Assembly (NCBI RefSeq): GCF_002797855.1
Contig: NZ_PGFB01000004.1
Span: 186,001 to 250,000 of the forward strand
Source of the DNA: Compostimonas suwonensis
GTDB lineage: Bacteria > Actinomycetota > Actinomycetes > Actinomycetales > Microbacteriaceae
Direction of reading: 5' to 3'
Length of the DNA: 64,000 bases
Shown here: positions 52,961 through 61,772 of the stretch, piece after piece
Numbering within the stretch: the first letter of the stretch is position 1
Layout: every line of letters starts with the position of its first letter
Position numbers and translations under genes: made by a program
Notes under the pieces: model-generated
What the model was told of the DNA's origin: nothing
Seen by the model: the letters and a program-made list of their open reading frames with translations, nothing else
Database searches by the model: none

Positions 52961-55561
52961 CCCGCTGCCGGAATCCCGGCCGCCCAGGAGGCCGAGGAGG
53001 CTCGCGTTCTCGAGCGCCTCGCGCCGTGATCGGGCGTTGAGCTTGCGGTACACGCTCCGCAGCTGGGTCTTCACGGTGTTGACCGAGATGTAGAGGCTGT
53101 TCGCGACGTCCTGGATCGAATCGCTCGAGGCGAGGTGCTGCAGCACGAGGTGCTCGCGAGAGGTGAGCGGCACGGCGTCGCGCTGAGCGAGGAAGACGGA
53201 GGGGATGGCGCGCATGGTGTCGGCGCCCTCGAAGACGTCGAGGGCGAGCAGCTGCTCGAGGGTGGACCGCGGGATCTCGACGAGCAGGCCCCACATGCCC
53301 GAGCGCGCGACGAAATCGGCGACCGCGCGCATCGACTCCCGCGCCTCCGCGATCCGCCCCAGCGACAAGGCCGCTGCCGCGACGTACAGCTGCATGCCCG
53401 CCCCCAGCACCGGTATCTGGCCCTCGCCCACGTCGCGGAAGACACCGGCGGCGTTGCCCACGAGCAGCTCCAGCCGCATCCGCGAATGCGCGACGACCGG
53501 ATGCACCTGGGGAAAGTCGTCGAGGACCGCACGCGCCGCGTCGAACCGACCGATCCCCTGGAGCAGGTCGCTCTCGACCGCCGTGAGGAGCACACGCTCC
53601 AGCTCGGTCTGCGGACGACCGCTCGTCCTCGCCCGCGACACGACCCCCAGCGCCTTCGCACGGTCGCCCCACACGAGCGCGTGGCGGGCGCGCACGTAGG
53701 TCATGAGCATCCAGAGCTCGTCGTCGCAGTCGGCCTCAGGCAGCCGCTCGAGCGCCCCCGACACCAGCTGTTCGTCGGCGCGCAGCAGTCCCGCCAGGGC
53801 CTGGGTGACGCCGTCGAGGCGCTCCGACTCCGGAGACGAGCCGGAATGGACCCGGACGCCCTCCTGCTCCAGCCCCGGGGCGTCCACCTCGATCCGCCCG
53901 CCGAGGGCGAGCACCAGATCCCGGTACGAGCGCGCCGACTCCTCGACGATGCTGTCCTTGGCATCCCGCGCACGCAGGCGGGCCTCCTGGAACGCCTCGA
54001 GGGCGGGAGCGGCGCGGCCCGCGAGGAGCTCCGCCAGGCCCAGCTGCAGGAAGGCGATGGCGACGATCGGGTCGGTGCCGCGCGTGTCGGCGATGTCCTC
54101 GCGCAGGGAGGCGGCCAGCACGGCGGCGGCCTCGTGCTCGCCTGCGGCGGCGGCGAGCCGCAGACGTGAGATGCGTGCGCCGATGTGGTCGTCGGGCGAG
54201 GCGTCGGACACGTAGCGATCGAGCCAGCCGTGGAGGAGCCCGGCCTCGGCGTCGCCGCGCACGTGGTGGTCGACGAGGGCCTGGGCGAGGGCCAGCCTCG
54301 GATGCGCCGCAAAGACCTCGGGAGGCACGTGCGCGAGCACCGTGACGACGATCGTGCGACGCGAGAAGCACAGGGTGAACAGGAAGCGCTCGAGGGTCGC
54401 CACCGCCTGCGCCCAGTCGCCGGCCTCCGCCGTGTGCACGAGCAGGCGATCCTGCTCGCCGTGCTCGGCATACCAAGCGATCAGCCTCGTGTTGATCTCG
54501 ACGGCCTGATCGGGGAAGCTCGCGAGCAGTTCCTGACGCAGCACCCGGCGCACCAGCGGAGGCAGCCGCACGACGGCCTCGCCGAACTCGTTCTGCGCCG
54601 ACGCCAGCTCGCGGCTGCGCACGAGCTCGAACATCCACGCGGCCTCCTCGGGGGAGTCGGCGATCACGGCGGCGAGTTCGTGCGTCATCGAAACCGGCAC
54701 CGCGGACGCGGCGACCAGATACCTCTCCCGGGGATCGCTGAGCTGGAGGAAGAGGCCGCGAATGTACTCCTCCGCCGCCAAGACGCGGATGGAGCCGTCT
54801 GCGAGATGCCCGCCCGGCGCAGACGACGCCATCGCGGCGGCACGCAGCGCGCCGGGCCAGCCGCCCGCCGCCTCGTTGAGGTCGCCGCTCGGCATGCGCA
54901 CGCCGTGCAGGGCGAAGAGCTCGTCGCTCTCGGCGCGGGTGAAGGCGAGCGCCTGGGCCGTGATGACCTCGGCGTCGACATCGATCGTCGCCATCCGCAC
55001 GATCGGCCGGCGCATGCGCACGCAGACGATGAGCCTGACCATCCTGAAGGCACGGGAGAAACGCAGGATCTGCTCGTCGACGGAGTGGTCGGCGACCTGA
55101 TCGAAGTCGTCGATCACGATCGTCAGCACCCGGTCGAGTCTGCGCAGATATGCCTCGAACCGCTGCTCGGGGCGATCGGCACGCCCCCCGACCGAGTCGG
55201 AGTCGCCGATCCCGAGCGCGTCGACGACGACGCTCCAGAAGTCGTCGGCACCCGCGGGACGCGAGATGAGCGAGACCCAGGCGATGTCCTCCGTGAGCGG
55301 ACGGTTCTCCATCCACTCGGCGACGAGCGTCGTCTTGCCGAAGCCCTTCGGCGCGCTGAGGACGACCAGCGGAGCAGTCCCGTCGAGCACACGATGCAGA
55401 CGGGGACGCTGCAGCAGCAGCCCGGGCAACCGCGGAACGACCCGCAGCTTCTCAGAGCGATTGCGCTCCGCACCGCCCTCTGTCCTCTGCATCGCGGTCG
55501 TTCGCATCGCGTCGTCGAGCAATGCGGGTTGTGGTGACGGATCGACGGCGAAGGCGGTCAT
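52949..55561 (-). CDS. MalT-like LuxR-family (LAL-type) regulator
   Basis: An 870-residue signal-transduction ATPase regulator. A Walker A motif (SAPKGFGKTTLVAEW, about residue 68) and Walker B (LTIVIDDFDQ) mark the N-terminal STAND ATPase. A long helical TPR-like middle follows, and the C-terminal LuxR helix-turn-helix (LTSREHLVLQHLASSDSIQDVANSLYISVNTVKTQLRSVYRKL) lies at about 800-860. Such proteins activate transcription after binding an inducer. ATG 55561 overlaps the stop of a 26-codon leader ORF as ATGA; a GTG at 55576 is possible. Its position next to the surface operon suggests it controls that operon. Confidence 0.9.
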   Translation of the reverse strand: MTAFAVDPSPQPALLDDAMRTTAMQRTEGGAERNRSEKLRVVPRLPGLLLQRPRLHRVLDGTAPLVVLSAPKGFGKTTLVAEWMENRPLTEDIAWVSLISRPAGADDFWSVVVDALGIGDSDSVGGRADRPEQRFEAYLRRLDRVLTIVIDDFDQVADHSVDEQILRFSRAFRMVRLIVCVRMRRPIVRMATIDVDAEVITAQALAFTRAESDELFALHGVRMPSGDLNEAAGGWPGALRAAAMASSAPGGHLADGSIRVLAAEEYIRGLFLQLSDPRERYLVAASAVPVSMTHELAAVIADSPEEAAWMFELVRSRELASAQNEFGEAVVRLPPLVRRVLRQELLASFPDQAVEINTRLIAWYAEHGEQDRLLVHTAEAGDWAQAVATLERFLFTLCFSRRTIVVTVLAHVPPEVFAAHPRLALAQALVDHHVRGDAEAGLLHGWLDRYVSDASPDDHIGARISRLRLAAAAGEHEAAAVLAASLREDIADTRGTDPIVAIAFLQLGLAELLAGRAAPALEAFQEARLRARDAKDSIVEESARSYRDLVLALGGRIEVDAPGLEQEGVRVHSGSSPESERLDGVTQALAGLLRADEQLVSGALERLPEADCDDELWMLMTYVRARHALVWGDRAKALGVVSRARTSGRPQTELERVLLTAVESDLLQGIGRFDAARAVLDDFPQVHPVVAHSRMRLELLVGNAAGVFRDVGEGQIPVLGAGMQLYVAAAALSLGRIAEARESMRAVADFVARSGMWGLLVEIPRSTLEQLLALDVFEGADTMRAIPSVFLAQRDAVPLTSREHLVLQHLASSDSIQDVANSLYISVNTVKTQLRSVYRKLNARSRREALENASLLGLLGGRDSGSGSPG

Positions 55562-55638
55562 ACCACGACGACCCACCCGCTCAATCGGATCGGGCGGCGG
55601 TATCCCCGGGCACTGCCATCAACACGAAAACGGGCCAT
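55558..55638 (-). CDS. 26-codon leader ORF overlapping the LuxR-type gene
   Basis: ATG 55638 opens a 26-residue frame (MARFRVDGSARGYRRPIRLS and a hydrophobic GWVVVV end) that stops exactly on the start of the regulator gene (ATGA). The regulator has no clear ribosome site of its own, so translation of this leader may drive it by coupling. An in-frame GTG lies two codons upstream, after a GGGGAGGG purine run. It could be a control peptide or a chance frame. Confidence 0.4.
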   Translation of the reverse strand: MARFRVDGSARGYRRPIRLSGWVVVV

Positions 55639-55981
55639 AAACACGGCGCCAGCTGCCCTCCCCTAGAAACCTCCCGTTTAGGCACAACGGGATTAATTGG
55701 ATATTAGCGAGGTACCGCCTTGTTTTCTCAGGGCGGCAACTCGCGGATAACCAGGTTCGGGGGGACTTTCAGTCTACGTCGAGGAGTGTCGGGTGTCGCC
55801 TTGCATCCTTATAAACAAAACGGGCGCACGACGTCCTGAGCTGCGGGCCGGGCACGTGGATCCGGGTTCTCAATGTCCTGAACAGCCGTGAAAATCACCC
55901 TAAATATTCACCCGTGGCTGTTTCTCTGCTCTCGAGGGTGAAGACGTGAAGACCGATCAGCCGGCGGGTCGAGCAGACGGC
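55639..55981. other. AT-richer regulatory region upstream of the LuxR-type gene
   Basis: This gap before the ispG stop has no long gene. It contains a minus-strand TAATAT box near 55700, the small hairpin CCCGTT/AACGGG (55673-55691), CCGCC/GGCGG (55715-55736), direct repeats TCACCC at 55895-55900 and 55908-55913, and GGGTGA at 55936-55941. The composition is clearly less GC-rich than the surrounding genes. It probably holds the regulator promoter and its binding sites. Confidence 0.5.
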
Positions 55982-57142
55982 TCAGTGCGCGCCGACGGTG
56001 ACGATGGGCTCGCCCGACGCCGTGTCGCTCGCGGGCGTCTCGGCGGCGATGCGGTTCGCCTCGGCGATGAGCGTCGCGACGATCTCCGACTCGGGCACCG
56101 TCTTGATGACCTCGCCTTTGACGAAGATCTGGCCCTTGCCGTTGCCGGATGCCACACCCAGGTCGGCCTCACGGGCCTCACCCGGCCCGTTGACGACGCA
56201 GCCCATGACCGCGACGCGCAGAGGCACGCTCATGCCCTCGAGACCGGCGGTGACGTCGTTGGCGAGGGTGTAGACATCCACCTGAGCACGCCCGCAGCTC
56301 GGGCAGGAGACGATCTCGAGCTTGCGCTCACGCAGGTTGAGCGACTGCAGGATCTGCAGGCCGACCTTGACCTCCTGCACGGGCGGGGCGGAGAGCGAGA
56401 CGCGGATCGTGTCGCCGATCCCCTCGGAGAGCAGGATGCCGAAGGCCGTCGCGCTCTTGATCGTGCCCTGGAACTCCGGGCCGGCCTCGGTCACGCCGAG
56501 GTGCAGAGGCCAGTCGCCGCGCTCGGCGAGAAGGCGGTACGCCTTGACCATGACGATCGGGTCGTTGTGCTTGACCGAGATCTTGAAGTCGTGGAAGTCG
56601 TGCTCCTCGAAGAGGCTCGCCTCCCAGACGGCGCTCTCCACGAGCGCCTCCGGGGTGGCCTTGCCGTACTTCTGCAGCAGGCTCGGCTCGAGCGAGCCGG
56701 CGTTGACGCCGATGCGGATGGAGACGCCCGCAGCTTTGGCGGCGGCGGCGATCTTGCCCACCTGGTCGTCGAACTTGCGGATGTTGCCCGGGTTGACCCG
56801 AACGGCGGCACAGCCCGCGTCGATGGCCGCGAAGACGTAGTTGGGCTGGAAGTGGATGTCGGCGATGACCGGGATCTGGCTCTTCTTGGCGATGATCGGC
56901 AGCGCTTCGGCGTCGTCACGACTCGGCACGGCGACGCGCACGATGTCGCAGCCCGATGCGGTGAGCTCGGCGATCTGCTGGAGGGTCGCGTTGATGTTCG
57001 GAGTCGGGGTCGTCGTCATGGATTGCACGCTCACCGGAGCGTCGCCACCGACGAGAACCTTGCCGACCTTGATCTGGCGGGACTTGCGACGCGGGGCCAG
57101 AACCTCCGGCGTCTTGGGCATCCCTAGATTGATTGCAGCCAC
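55982..57142 (-). CDS. ispG: 4-hydroxy-3-methylbut-2-enyl diphosphate synthase IspG
   Basis: A 386-residue iron-sulfur enzyme of the MEP isoprenoid pathway (makes HMBPP from MEcPP). The TIM barrel ([23 protein letters not shown]) is followed by the [4Fe-4S] ligands in SCPSCGR and [15 protein letters not shown] 57142 follows TAGACT by 6 bases with no ribosome site, so a leaderless transcript is likely. Confidence 0.96.
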   Translation of the reverse strand: MAAINLGMPKTPEVLAPRRKSRQIKVGKVLVGGDAPVSVQSMTTTPTPNINATLQQIAELTASGCDIVRVAVPSRDDAEALPIIAKKSQIPVIADIHFQPNYVFAAIDAGCAAVRVNPGNIRKFDDQVGKIAAAAKAAGVSIRIGVNAGSLEPSLLQKYGKATPEALVESAVWEASLFEEHDFHDFKISVKHNDPIVMVKAYRLLAERGDWPLHLGVTEAGPEFQGTIKSATAFGILLSEGIGDTIRVSLSAPPVQEVKVGLQILQSLNLRERKLEIVSCPSCGRAQVDVYTLANDVTAGLEGMSVPLRVAVMGCVVNGPGEAREADLGVASGNGKGQIFVKGEVIKTVPESEIVATLIAEANRIAAETPASDTASGEPIVTVGAH

Positions 57143-57148
57143 GGCCTC

Positions 57149-57154
57149 AGTCTA
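57149..57154 (-). promoter_or_regulatory. -10 box of ispG
   Basis: TAGACT on the minus strand, 6 bases before the GTG start, consistent with leaderless transcription. Confidence 0.45.
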
Positions 57155-57194
57155 GATCGCTTGTCTGAACACGGGGTGATCCCGGCAGAATGGG

Positions 57195-57551
57195 ATGATG
57201 GCCCCGAACGAGCTGACCGAGTTCCTCGCCGAGCTGAACGGCTCGGAGGAGAGCTACCCCTTCGGACCGGAGACCCGGGTGCACAAGGTCGCGGGCAAGA
57301 TCTTCGCCATCGACAGCCCCGACGCCCCGTCGCTCTCGATCACGCTCAAAGCGCTGCCCGAGAACGTGCCCCGTCTCATCGCGAGCGTCGACGGGATCGG
57401 GCCCGGCTACCACATGAGCAAACGCCACTGGGTGACCGTCTCACTCGACGGCGGGGTGCCCGACGATCACGTTCGCGAGCTCATCGCGGAGTCTCACGCG
57501 ATCGTCGTGCACGCCCTGCCGCGACGCCTGCGTCTCGGCCTCGAGGGCTGA
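57195..57551 (+). CDS. MmcQ/YjbR-like DNA-binding protein
   Basis: A 118-residue protein of the MmcQ/YjbR family (CyaY-like fold): EESYPFGPETRVHKVAGKIFAI and GPGYHMSKRHWVTVSLDG are typical. The physiological role of the family is poorly known. Two consecutive ATG codons (57195, 57198) can serve as start; no ribosome site is evident. It diverges from ispG and is convergent with the SHOCT gene after a 20-base gap. Confidence 0.85.
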   Translation: MMAPNELTEFLAELNGSEESYPFGPETRVHKVAGKIFAIDSPDAPSLSITLKALPENVPRLIASVDGIGPGYHMSKRHWVTVSLDGGVPDDHVRELIAESHAIVVHALPRRLRLGLEG

Positions 57552-57571
57552 CGCGGGCGTCGCGGCACGGG

Positions 57572-57898
57572 TCAGCGCCCGAGGTCGGGCCGGTTGGCCC
57601 TCAGGACCTCGAGGCGCGCGCGGTACTCGACCTCGTCGATGTCGCCCTGCGCGAAGCGCTCGGCGAGCGTCGACTCGGCTCCCCCGCGCGCCCAGGGGGC
57701 GAAACCGGGGCCGCCGGGGCCGCCGTCCCAGCCCGCACGACGCCAGCGGCGGCGGCCGACGAGCGTGACGACGAGGGCGATGACGAGGATCCAGAAGACC
57801 GGGATGAGGAAGAAGAGCCAGCCGAAGCCGGCCCCCCACGGGCCGCCCGCGTGCTCGGCGAGACCGCCGGCCGCGGCTGCGGTGAGTGCAGTGAGCAT
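57572..57898 (-). CDS. Small SHOCT-domain membrane protein
   Basis: A 108-residue protein with one or two hydrophobic segments (about residues 24-48), a basic and Gly/Trp-rich linker, and a C-terminal SHOCT motif (LAERFAQGDIDEVEYRARLEVLR). SHOCT tails occur on many small membrane proteins and mediate oligomerisation. I prefer ATG 57898, with GGA 7 bases upstream; a TTG at 57910 would add four residues. Confidence 0.8.
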   Translation of the reverse strand: MLTALTAAAAGGLAEHAGGPWGAGFGWLFFLIPVFWILVIALVVTLVGRRRWRRAGWDGGPGGPGFAPWARGGAESTLAERFAQGDIDEVEYRARLEVLRANRPDLGR

Positions 57899-58058
57899 GA
57901 TCGTGTCCAATCGTCGTGCGGCCCACCGTGGACCGACGACTCAAGCCTCCTCATCCGCGGCCTCGGGCGAATCTGCCGGGGGGATGCTGTTCGGCTGCTC
58001 CCGGGGGAGCACGTCTCCGCGGCGGGCGAGATGGAGAGCGAGATGAAAGTGCGGCCGG

Positions 58059-58721
58059 CTACTGCCAGCCGGGCGCGATGAGCCCCGTCTCGTACGCCGT
58101 CACGACGAGCTGCACCCTGTCTCTGGCCCCCAGCTTGCTCATCATGCGCGAGACGTGGGTCTTGGCCGTGAGCGGGCTGAGATAGAGCTTCGCGGCGATC
58201 TCCTCGTTGGTCAGCCCGGCCCCCACCAGAACGAGGACCTCGCGCTCCCGGTCGGTCAGCACGGCGAGCGCCGCCGGATCCGGGATGTCGCGCAGGCCCA
58301 CCGAGACGCGCTCGAGCAGTCTCTTGGTGACGCCGGGAGAGAGCAGGGCGTTGCCGTCGGCGACCACGTGGATCGCCCGGATGAGCTCGACGGGCTCCGT
58401 GTCCTTCACCAGGAAGCCGCTCGCTCCCCCGCGGATCGCGCGAGCCACGTAGTCGTCGAGCTCGAACGTCGTGACGACGACGACCCGGGTCGCGGCGAGA
58501 CGCTCGTCTGCCACGATCGTCTCCGTCGCCCAGAGCCCGTCGCCGTCCGGCATCCGGATGTCCATGAGCACGACGTCGGGTCGTTCGCGGTCGACGAGCG
58601 CCACGACCTCGCGGCCCGTGCCCGCCTCGCCCACGACCTCGATGTCGGGCTCGGCGTCGAGCAGGGCGCGGAATCCAGCGCGGATGAGCTGCTGATCGTC
58701 GGCGATCGCGACCCGGATCAT
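58059..58721 (-). CDS. NarL-type response regulator
   Basis: A 220-residue regulator. The receiver domain has the acidic pair (ADDQQLIRAG), the phosphoacceptor Asp in VVLMDIRMPDGDG near residue 54 and the Lys in FLVKDTEPVEL. A LuxR-type helix-turn-helix follows (LTDREREVLVLVGAGLTNEEIAAKLYLSPLTAKTHVSRM). The start overlaps the kinase stop as ATGA. The signal is unknown. Confidence 0.93.
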   Translation of the reverse strand: MIRVAIADDQQLIRAGFRALLDAEPDIEVVGEAGTGREVVALVDRERPDVVLMDIRMPDGDGLWATETIVADERLAATRVVVVTTFELDDYVARAIRGGASGFLVKDTEPVELIRAIHVVADGNALLSPGVTKRLLERVSVGLRDIPDPAALAVLTDREREVLVLVGAGLTNEEIAAKLYLSPLTAKTHVSRMMSKLGARDRVQLVVTAYETGLIAPGWQ

Positions 58722-60052
58722 CGTTCCACCCCTCTCGGCAGGCGCGCCACGACCCGGAAGCCGCCGCGCGGACCAGGGCCGGCGTCGAGGCTGCCGCCGA
58801 TGAGCTCCGCGCGTTCGCGCATTCCCAGCAGGCCGCCTCCCGGCACGGGGTCGTTCGCTCCCCGGCCGTCGTCGGCGACCGTCACGACGATCGTGTCGCC
58901 CTCCTCGGCGAGGCTCACCCGGACCTCGGATGCCGCGGCATGCCGCACGACGTTGGTGAGCGACTCCTGCACGATCCGGTACACCGCGAACTGCACGGCG
59001 CCCGGGGGCTGCACGGTCAGGCCGTCGTCGAGCCGCACCGAGAGGCCCGGATGCGCGACCCGCGCCACGAGCGCCGGCAGCTGCGCGAGATCGGCCTGCG
59101 GCGTGAGCGGGGCGTCGGGCGCGCCGGCCTGCCGGGCGGAGTGGGCGAGAGCGACGGAGTCGGCGGCGTGAGCGAAATGGGCGGACTCATCCCGCTCGCC
59201 GGACTCGGGCTCGGCCCGGAGCATCCCGAGCACCTGCCGCACGTCGTCGAGGGCGTCTTTGCTCGTGACCTTGATGTTGGCGAGCGCCTCACGCGCCCGC
59301 TCGGGCTGCTGCTCGGCGAGGTGCAGGCCGACGCTCGCCTGCACGTTGATCTGCGACAGCGAGTGGGCGAGCACGTCGTGCAGCTCCCGGGCGATGCGCA
59401 CCCGCTCGGCCTGCTCGGCGCTCAGGCGACGCCGGCTCGACTCGGCGCGGAAGGCGCTCATCCGCTCACGACGCGAACGGATGACGCCGCCGATGCCCAG
59501 GCAGATGACGATGCCGATCGTGGTCGCCACGATGCGGAACGGGTTCCAGTCGAGACCGATCGCCGCGCCGATCGTGACGCACAGCAGCCAGCCGGCGGCG
59601 ACGGAGGCGAAGGCCCAGACCCGGGCGCCGCGCGCCATGCCGAGCACGATCGCGAAGGCGAGGGAGATGTAGGGCGGGCCGTGATCGGGGGCGACGAGCA
59701 GGTCGGTCGTCGCGGCCGCGGTCACGAGGGCGACGACGGGGCCGGGGAAGCGCCGGGAGGCGAGCAGGGCGAGCGGCCCGAGAAGGGCGAGCCCGATGGC
59801 GAGCGCCGCCGTCGCGATGTCGCCGTCACCGGCGCGCCCGTTCCCGGCGCGCAGAGAGGACACCGAGAAGAACACCGCCGCGGGCACCTGCACGACGAAG
59901 GAGAGGATGACGGGGATGAGCAGCACGGCCAGTCGCGGCATCCGGAATCGCGGCTCCTCGCCCGCCCACGACGGCGGGCCGCCCCAGCCGCGCGGCACAG
60001 CCTGCTCCCGCGGCGCCGTCGGGCCGCGCTGGGGCACCCCGGACTGTGGCAT
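58718..60052 (-). CDS. Sensor histidine kinase (HisKA_3 type)
   Basis: A 444-residue membrane kinase. Five or six membrane segments (about residues 45-190) are followed by the dimerisation and phosphoacceptor helix ARELHDVLAHSLSQINVQ with its His near residue 230, and an ATPase domain with VVTVADDGRG and GGGLLGMRERAE. It pairs with the response regulator downstream. ATG 60052 follows TACGAT by 6 bases; GAGGG directly abuts the ATG, which is too close for normal use, so leaderless initiation is likely. Confidence 0.92.
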   Translation of the reverse strand: MPQSGVPQRGPTAPREQAVPRGWGGPPSWAGEEPRFRMPRLAVLLIPVILSFVVQVPAAVFFSVSSLRAGNGRAGDGDIATAALAIGLALLGPLALLASRRFPGPVVALVTAAATTDLLVAPDHGPPYISLAFAIVLGMARGARVWAFASVAAGWLLCVTIGAAIGLDWNPFRIVATTIGIVICLGIGGVIRSRRERMSAFRAESSRRRLSAEQAERVRIARELHDVLAHSLSQINVQASVGLHLAEQQPERAREALANIKVTSKDALDDVRQVLGMLRAEPESGERDESAHFAHAADSVALAHSARQAGAPDAPLTPQADLAQLPALVARVAHPGLSVRLDDGLTVQPPGAVQFAVYRIVQESLTNVVRHAAASEVRVSLAEEGDTIVVTVADDGRGANDPVPGGGLLGMRERAELIGGSLDAGPGPRGGFRVVARLPRGVER

Positions 60053-60058
60053 CCCTCG

Positions 60059-60064
60059 ATCGTA
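60059..60064 (-). promoter_or_regulatory. -10 box of the histidine kinase gene
   Basis: TACGAT on the minus strand, 6 bases before the ATG start. Confidence 0.4.
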
Positions 60065-60149
60065 ACGAGCGGGTGCCCTCGCGGCATCCGTTTCACAGAC
60101 CATCGGCGCATACTCCCCCGGGAGTACGCCCCGCCCCCGCTCGTCCCTT

Positions 60150-60177
60150 CCCACCCACCCACCCACCCACCCACCCA
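60150..60177. repeat. Seven tandem CCCA repeats
   Basis: Seven perfect CCCA units. On the other strand this is (TGGG)7, which can form a G-quadruplex. Copy number is likely to vary. Confidence 0.8.
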
Positions 60178-60254
60178 CAACGACGGAGATTCTGCACCTA
60201 GGAGCCGTTTTCACCCCCACTCGCGCCGAAAAGCCGGATTTCTCCGTCGTTGTG
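60176..60254. repeat. Inverted repeat with 14-bp arms
   Basis: CACAACGACGGAGA (60176-60189) and TCTCCGTCGTTGTG (60241-60254) are perfect complements enclosing 51 bases, which themselves contain TTTTC/GAAAA complementarity. It overlaps the end of the CCCA tract and may be an extragenic palindromic element. Confidence 0.65.
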
Positions 60255-60325
60255 AGGGGGGGGTGCGGCCGCTTGAGGGGGGGCAGCCGTTTGAGGGGGT
60301 ACGGCCACTTGAGGGGGCACGGAGT
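60253..60325. repeat. Imperfect G-rich tandem repeats of about 18-20 bp
   Basis: Four copies of a TTGAGGGGG-type unit followed by CGGCC(G/A)CTT or close variants, immediately after the rseP stop. Runs of 5-9 G could form quadruplexes and may act in termination. Confidence 0.6.
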
Positions 60326-60343
60326 GAGGTGAGCGGTCGAGCC

Positions 60344-61678
60344 TCAGCCGAACAGGTTGACGGGCTTGACGATGTCGGCGTAGAGCAGCAGCGCGCTCAT
60401 GCCGCCGATGATGAGCACGACCACGTAGGTCACCGGCATGAGCTTCGCGAGGTCGACGGGGCCCGGGTCGCGCTTGCGGAAGATCTTCGCGAAGAAGCGG
60501 CGCACGCCCTCGAAGAGCGCCGCGGCGATGTGCCCGCCGTCGAGAGGCATGAGCGGCACGAGGTTGAAGACGAAGAGCGCGACGTTGAGCGAGGCGACGA
60601 TGCCGACGAGCCCGGCGGCCTTCTGCTCGAAGGGCACCTGGTCGGTCGAGGCGAGCTCGCCCGCGAGACGGCCCACGCCCACGACGCCGATGGGGCCGTT
60701 GGGGTCGCGCTCCCCCGGCCCGAAGGCGGCGTTGCCGACGTCGATGAGGCGCTGCGGAAGGTTGAGGATCAGGTTCGCGACGCTCACGATGTTGTCGCCG
60801 ACGGCGGGCAGCACGGTCGCGGGCGACTGCGGCACCATCTCGCTGGTCGGCAGGATGCCCACGAAGCCCGCGGCGACGGTCTCCGGGGTGCCCTCGGCGT
60901 CGTTCACGACGTTGCCGTCGGCGTCGAGCACGTAGCGTTCGGAGACGATCGGCGTGACCTGCAGGGTCTTCTCGCCGCCGTCGCGCTGCACGACGATGTC
61001 GATCTCGGTGTTCGGCGACTCGCGGATGGCCGCGTTGATCTGCGGCCACTCGGTGATCGCCTGGCCGTCGATGCTCACGATCCTGTCGCCGGGCAGGATG
61101 CCGGCTGCCGCACCGGGCGCGGCCGGGTCGCCGCTCTCGCACGTCTGCCGCTCGCTCGAGGCGGGCAGGGCGCACGCCGAGACGGAGGCGATCGTCGTGC
61201 TGGGCTGCGCGCTTCCGAAGCCCATGAGCAGCACGCCGAAGAGCACGACGGCGATCACGAGGTTCATGAACGGCCCGCCGAACATGATGACGATGCGCTT
61301 CCAGACAGGCAGCTTGTAGAAGGCCCGCGACTCCTCGCCGTCGCCGATCGTGTCGGCGCTCGCGGTACGGGCGTCCTGCGCCAGCTGGTTGAAGAATCCG
61401 GTGCTCGCGTTTCGGGCTCTGCCGCCGGGTGTCGAGGGCGGGAACATGCCGATCATCGAGATGTAGCCGCCGAGCGGGATCGCCTTGATGCCGTACTCGG
61501 TCTCGCCTCTGCGCTTCGACCAGACGGTGCGCCCGAAGCCGATCATGTACTGCGTCACCTTGACGCCGAAGAGTTTGGCGGGCACGAGGTGCCCGATCTC
61601 GTGGAGCCCGATCGACAGGGCGAGGCCGACGACGAGCACGAGCACGCCGACGACGAACAACAGAACGGATTCCAGCAC
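60344..61678 (-). CDS. rseP: Site-2 membrane metalloprotease (RseP/RIP type)
   Basis: A 444-residue intramembrane zinc protease. The HEIGH zinc motif lies in the first helix (about residues 26-30), a PDZ domain follows (GILPGDRIVSIDGQAITEW) and the third zinc ligand is in MPLDGGH near residue 385. Such proteases cut anti-sigma factors and other membrane regulators. GTG 61678 follows TACCCT by 6 bases without a ribosome site. Confidence 0.94.
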   Translation of the reverse strand: MLESVLLFVVGVLVLVVGLALSIGLHEIGHLVPAKLFGVKVTQYMIGFGRTVWSKRRGETEYGIKAIPLGGYISMIGMFPPSTPGGRARNASTGFFNQLAQDARTASADTIGDGEESRAFYKLPVWKRIVIMFGGPFMNLVIAVVLFGVLLMGFGSAQPSTTIASVSACALPASSERQTCESGDPAAPGAAAGILPGDRIVSIDGQAITEWPQINAAIRESPNTEIDIVVQRDGGEKTLQVTPIVSERYVLDADGNVVNDAEGTPETVAAGFVGILPTSEMVPQSPATVLPAVGDNIVSVANLILNLPQRLIDVGNAAFGPGERDPNGPIGVVGVGRLAGELASTDQVPFEQKAAGLVGIVASLNVALFVFNLVPLMPLDGGHIAAALFEGVRRFFAKIFRKRDPGPVDLAKLMPVTYVVVLIIGGMSALLLYADIVKPVNLFG

Positions 61679-61684
61679 GTGTTC

Positions 61685-61690
61685 AGGGTA
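61685..61690 (-). promoter_or_regulatory. -10 box of rseP
   Basis: TACCCT on the minus strand, 6 bases before the GTG start. Confidence 0.4.
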
Positions 61691-61772
61691 ACGGCGGCAA
61701 GCTGCGAGCGTGCTGGAGGATCGCTGAGATGGTCGCCCGTACGGGAGCCGTCGAGCCGGGAACCGGGGCCGC

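Noticed and set aside
60150-60325. CRISPR array
   Set aside because: Repeats are too short and contiguous, with no unique spacers and no cas genes nearby.
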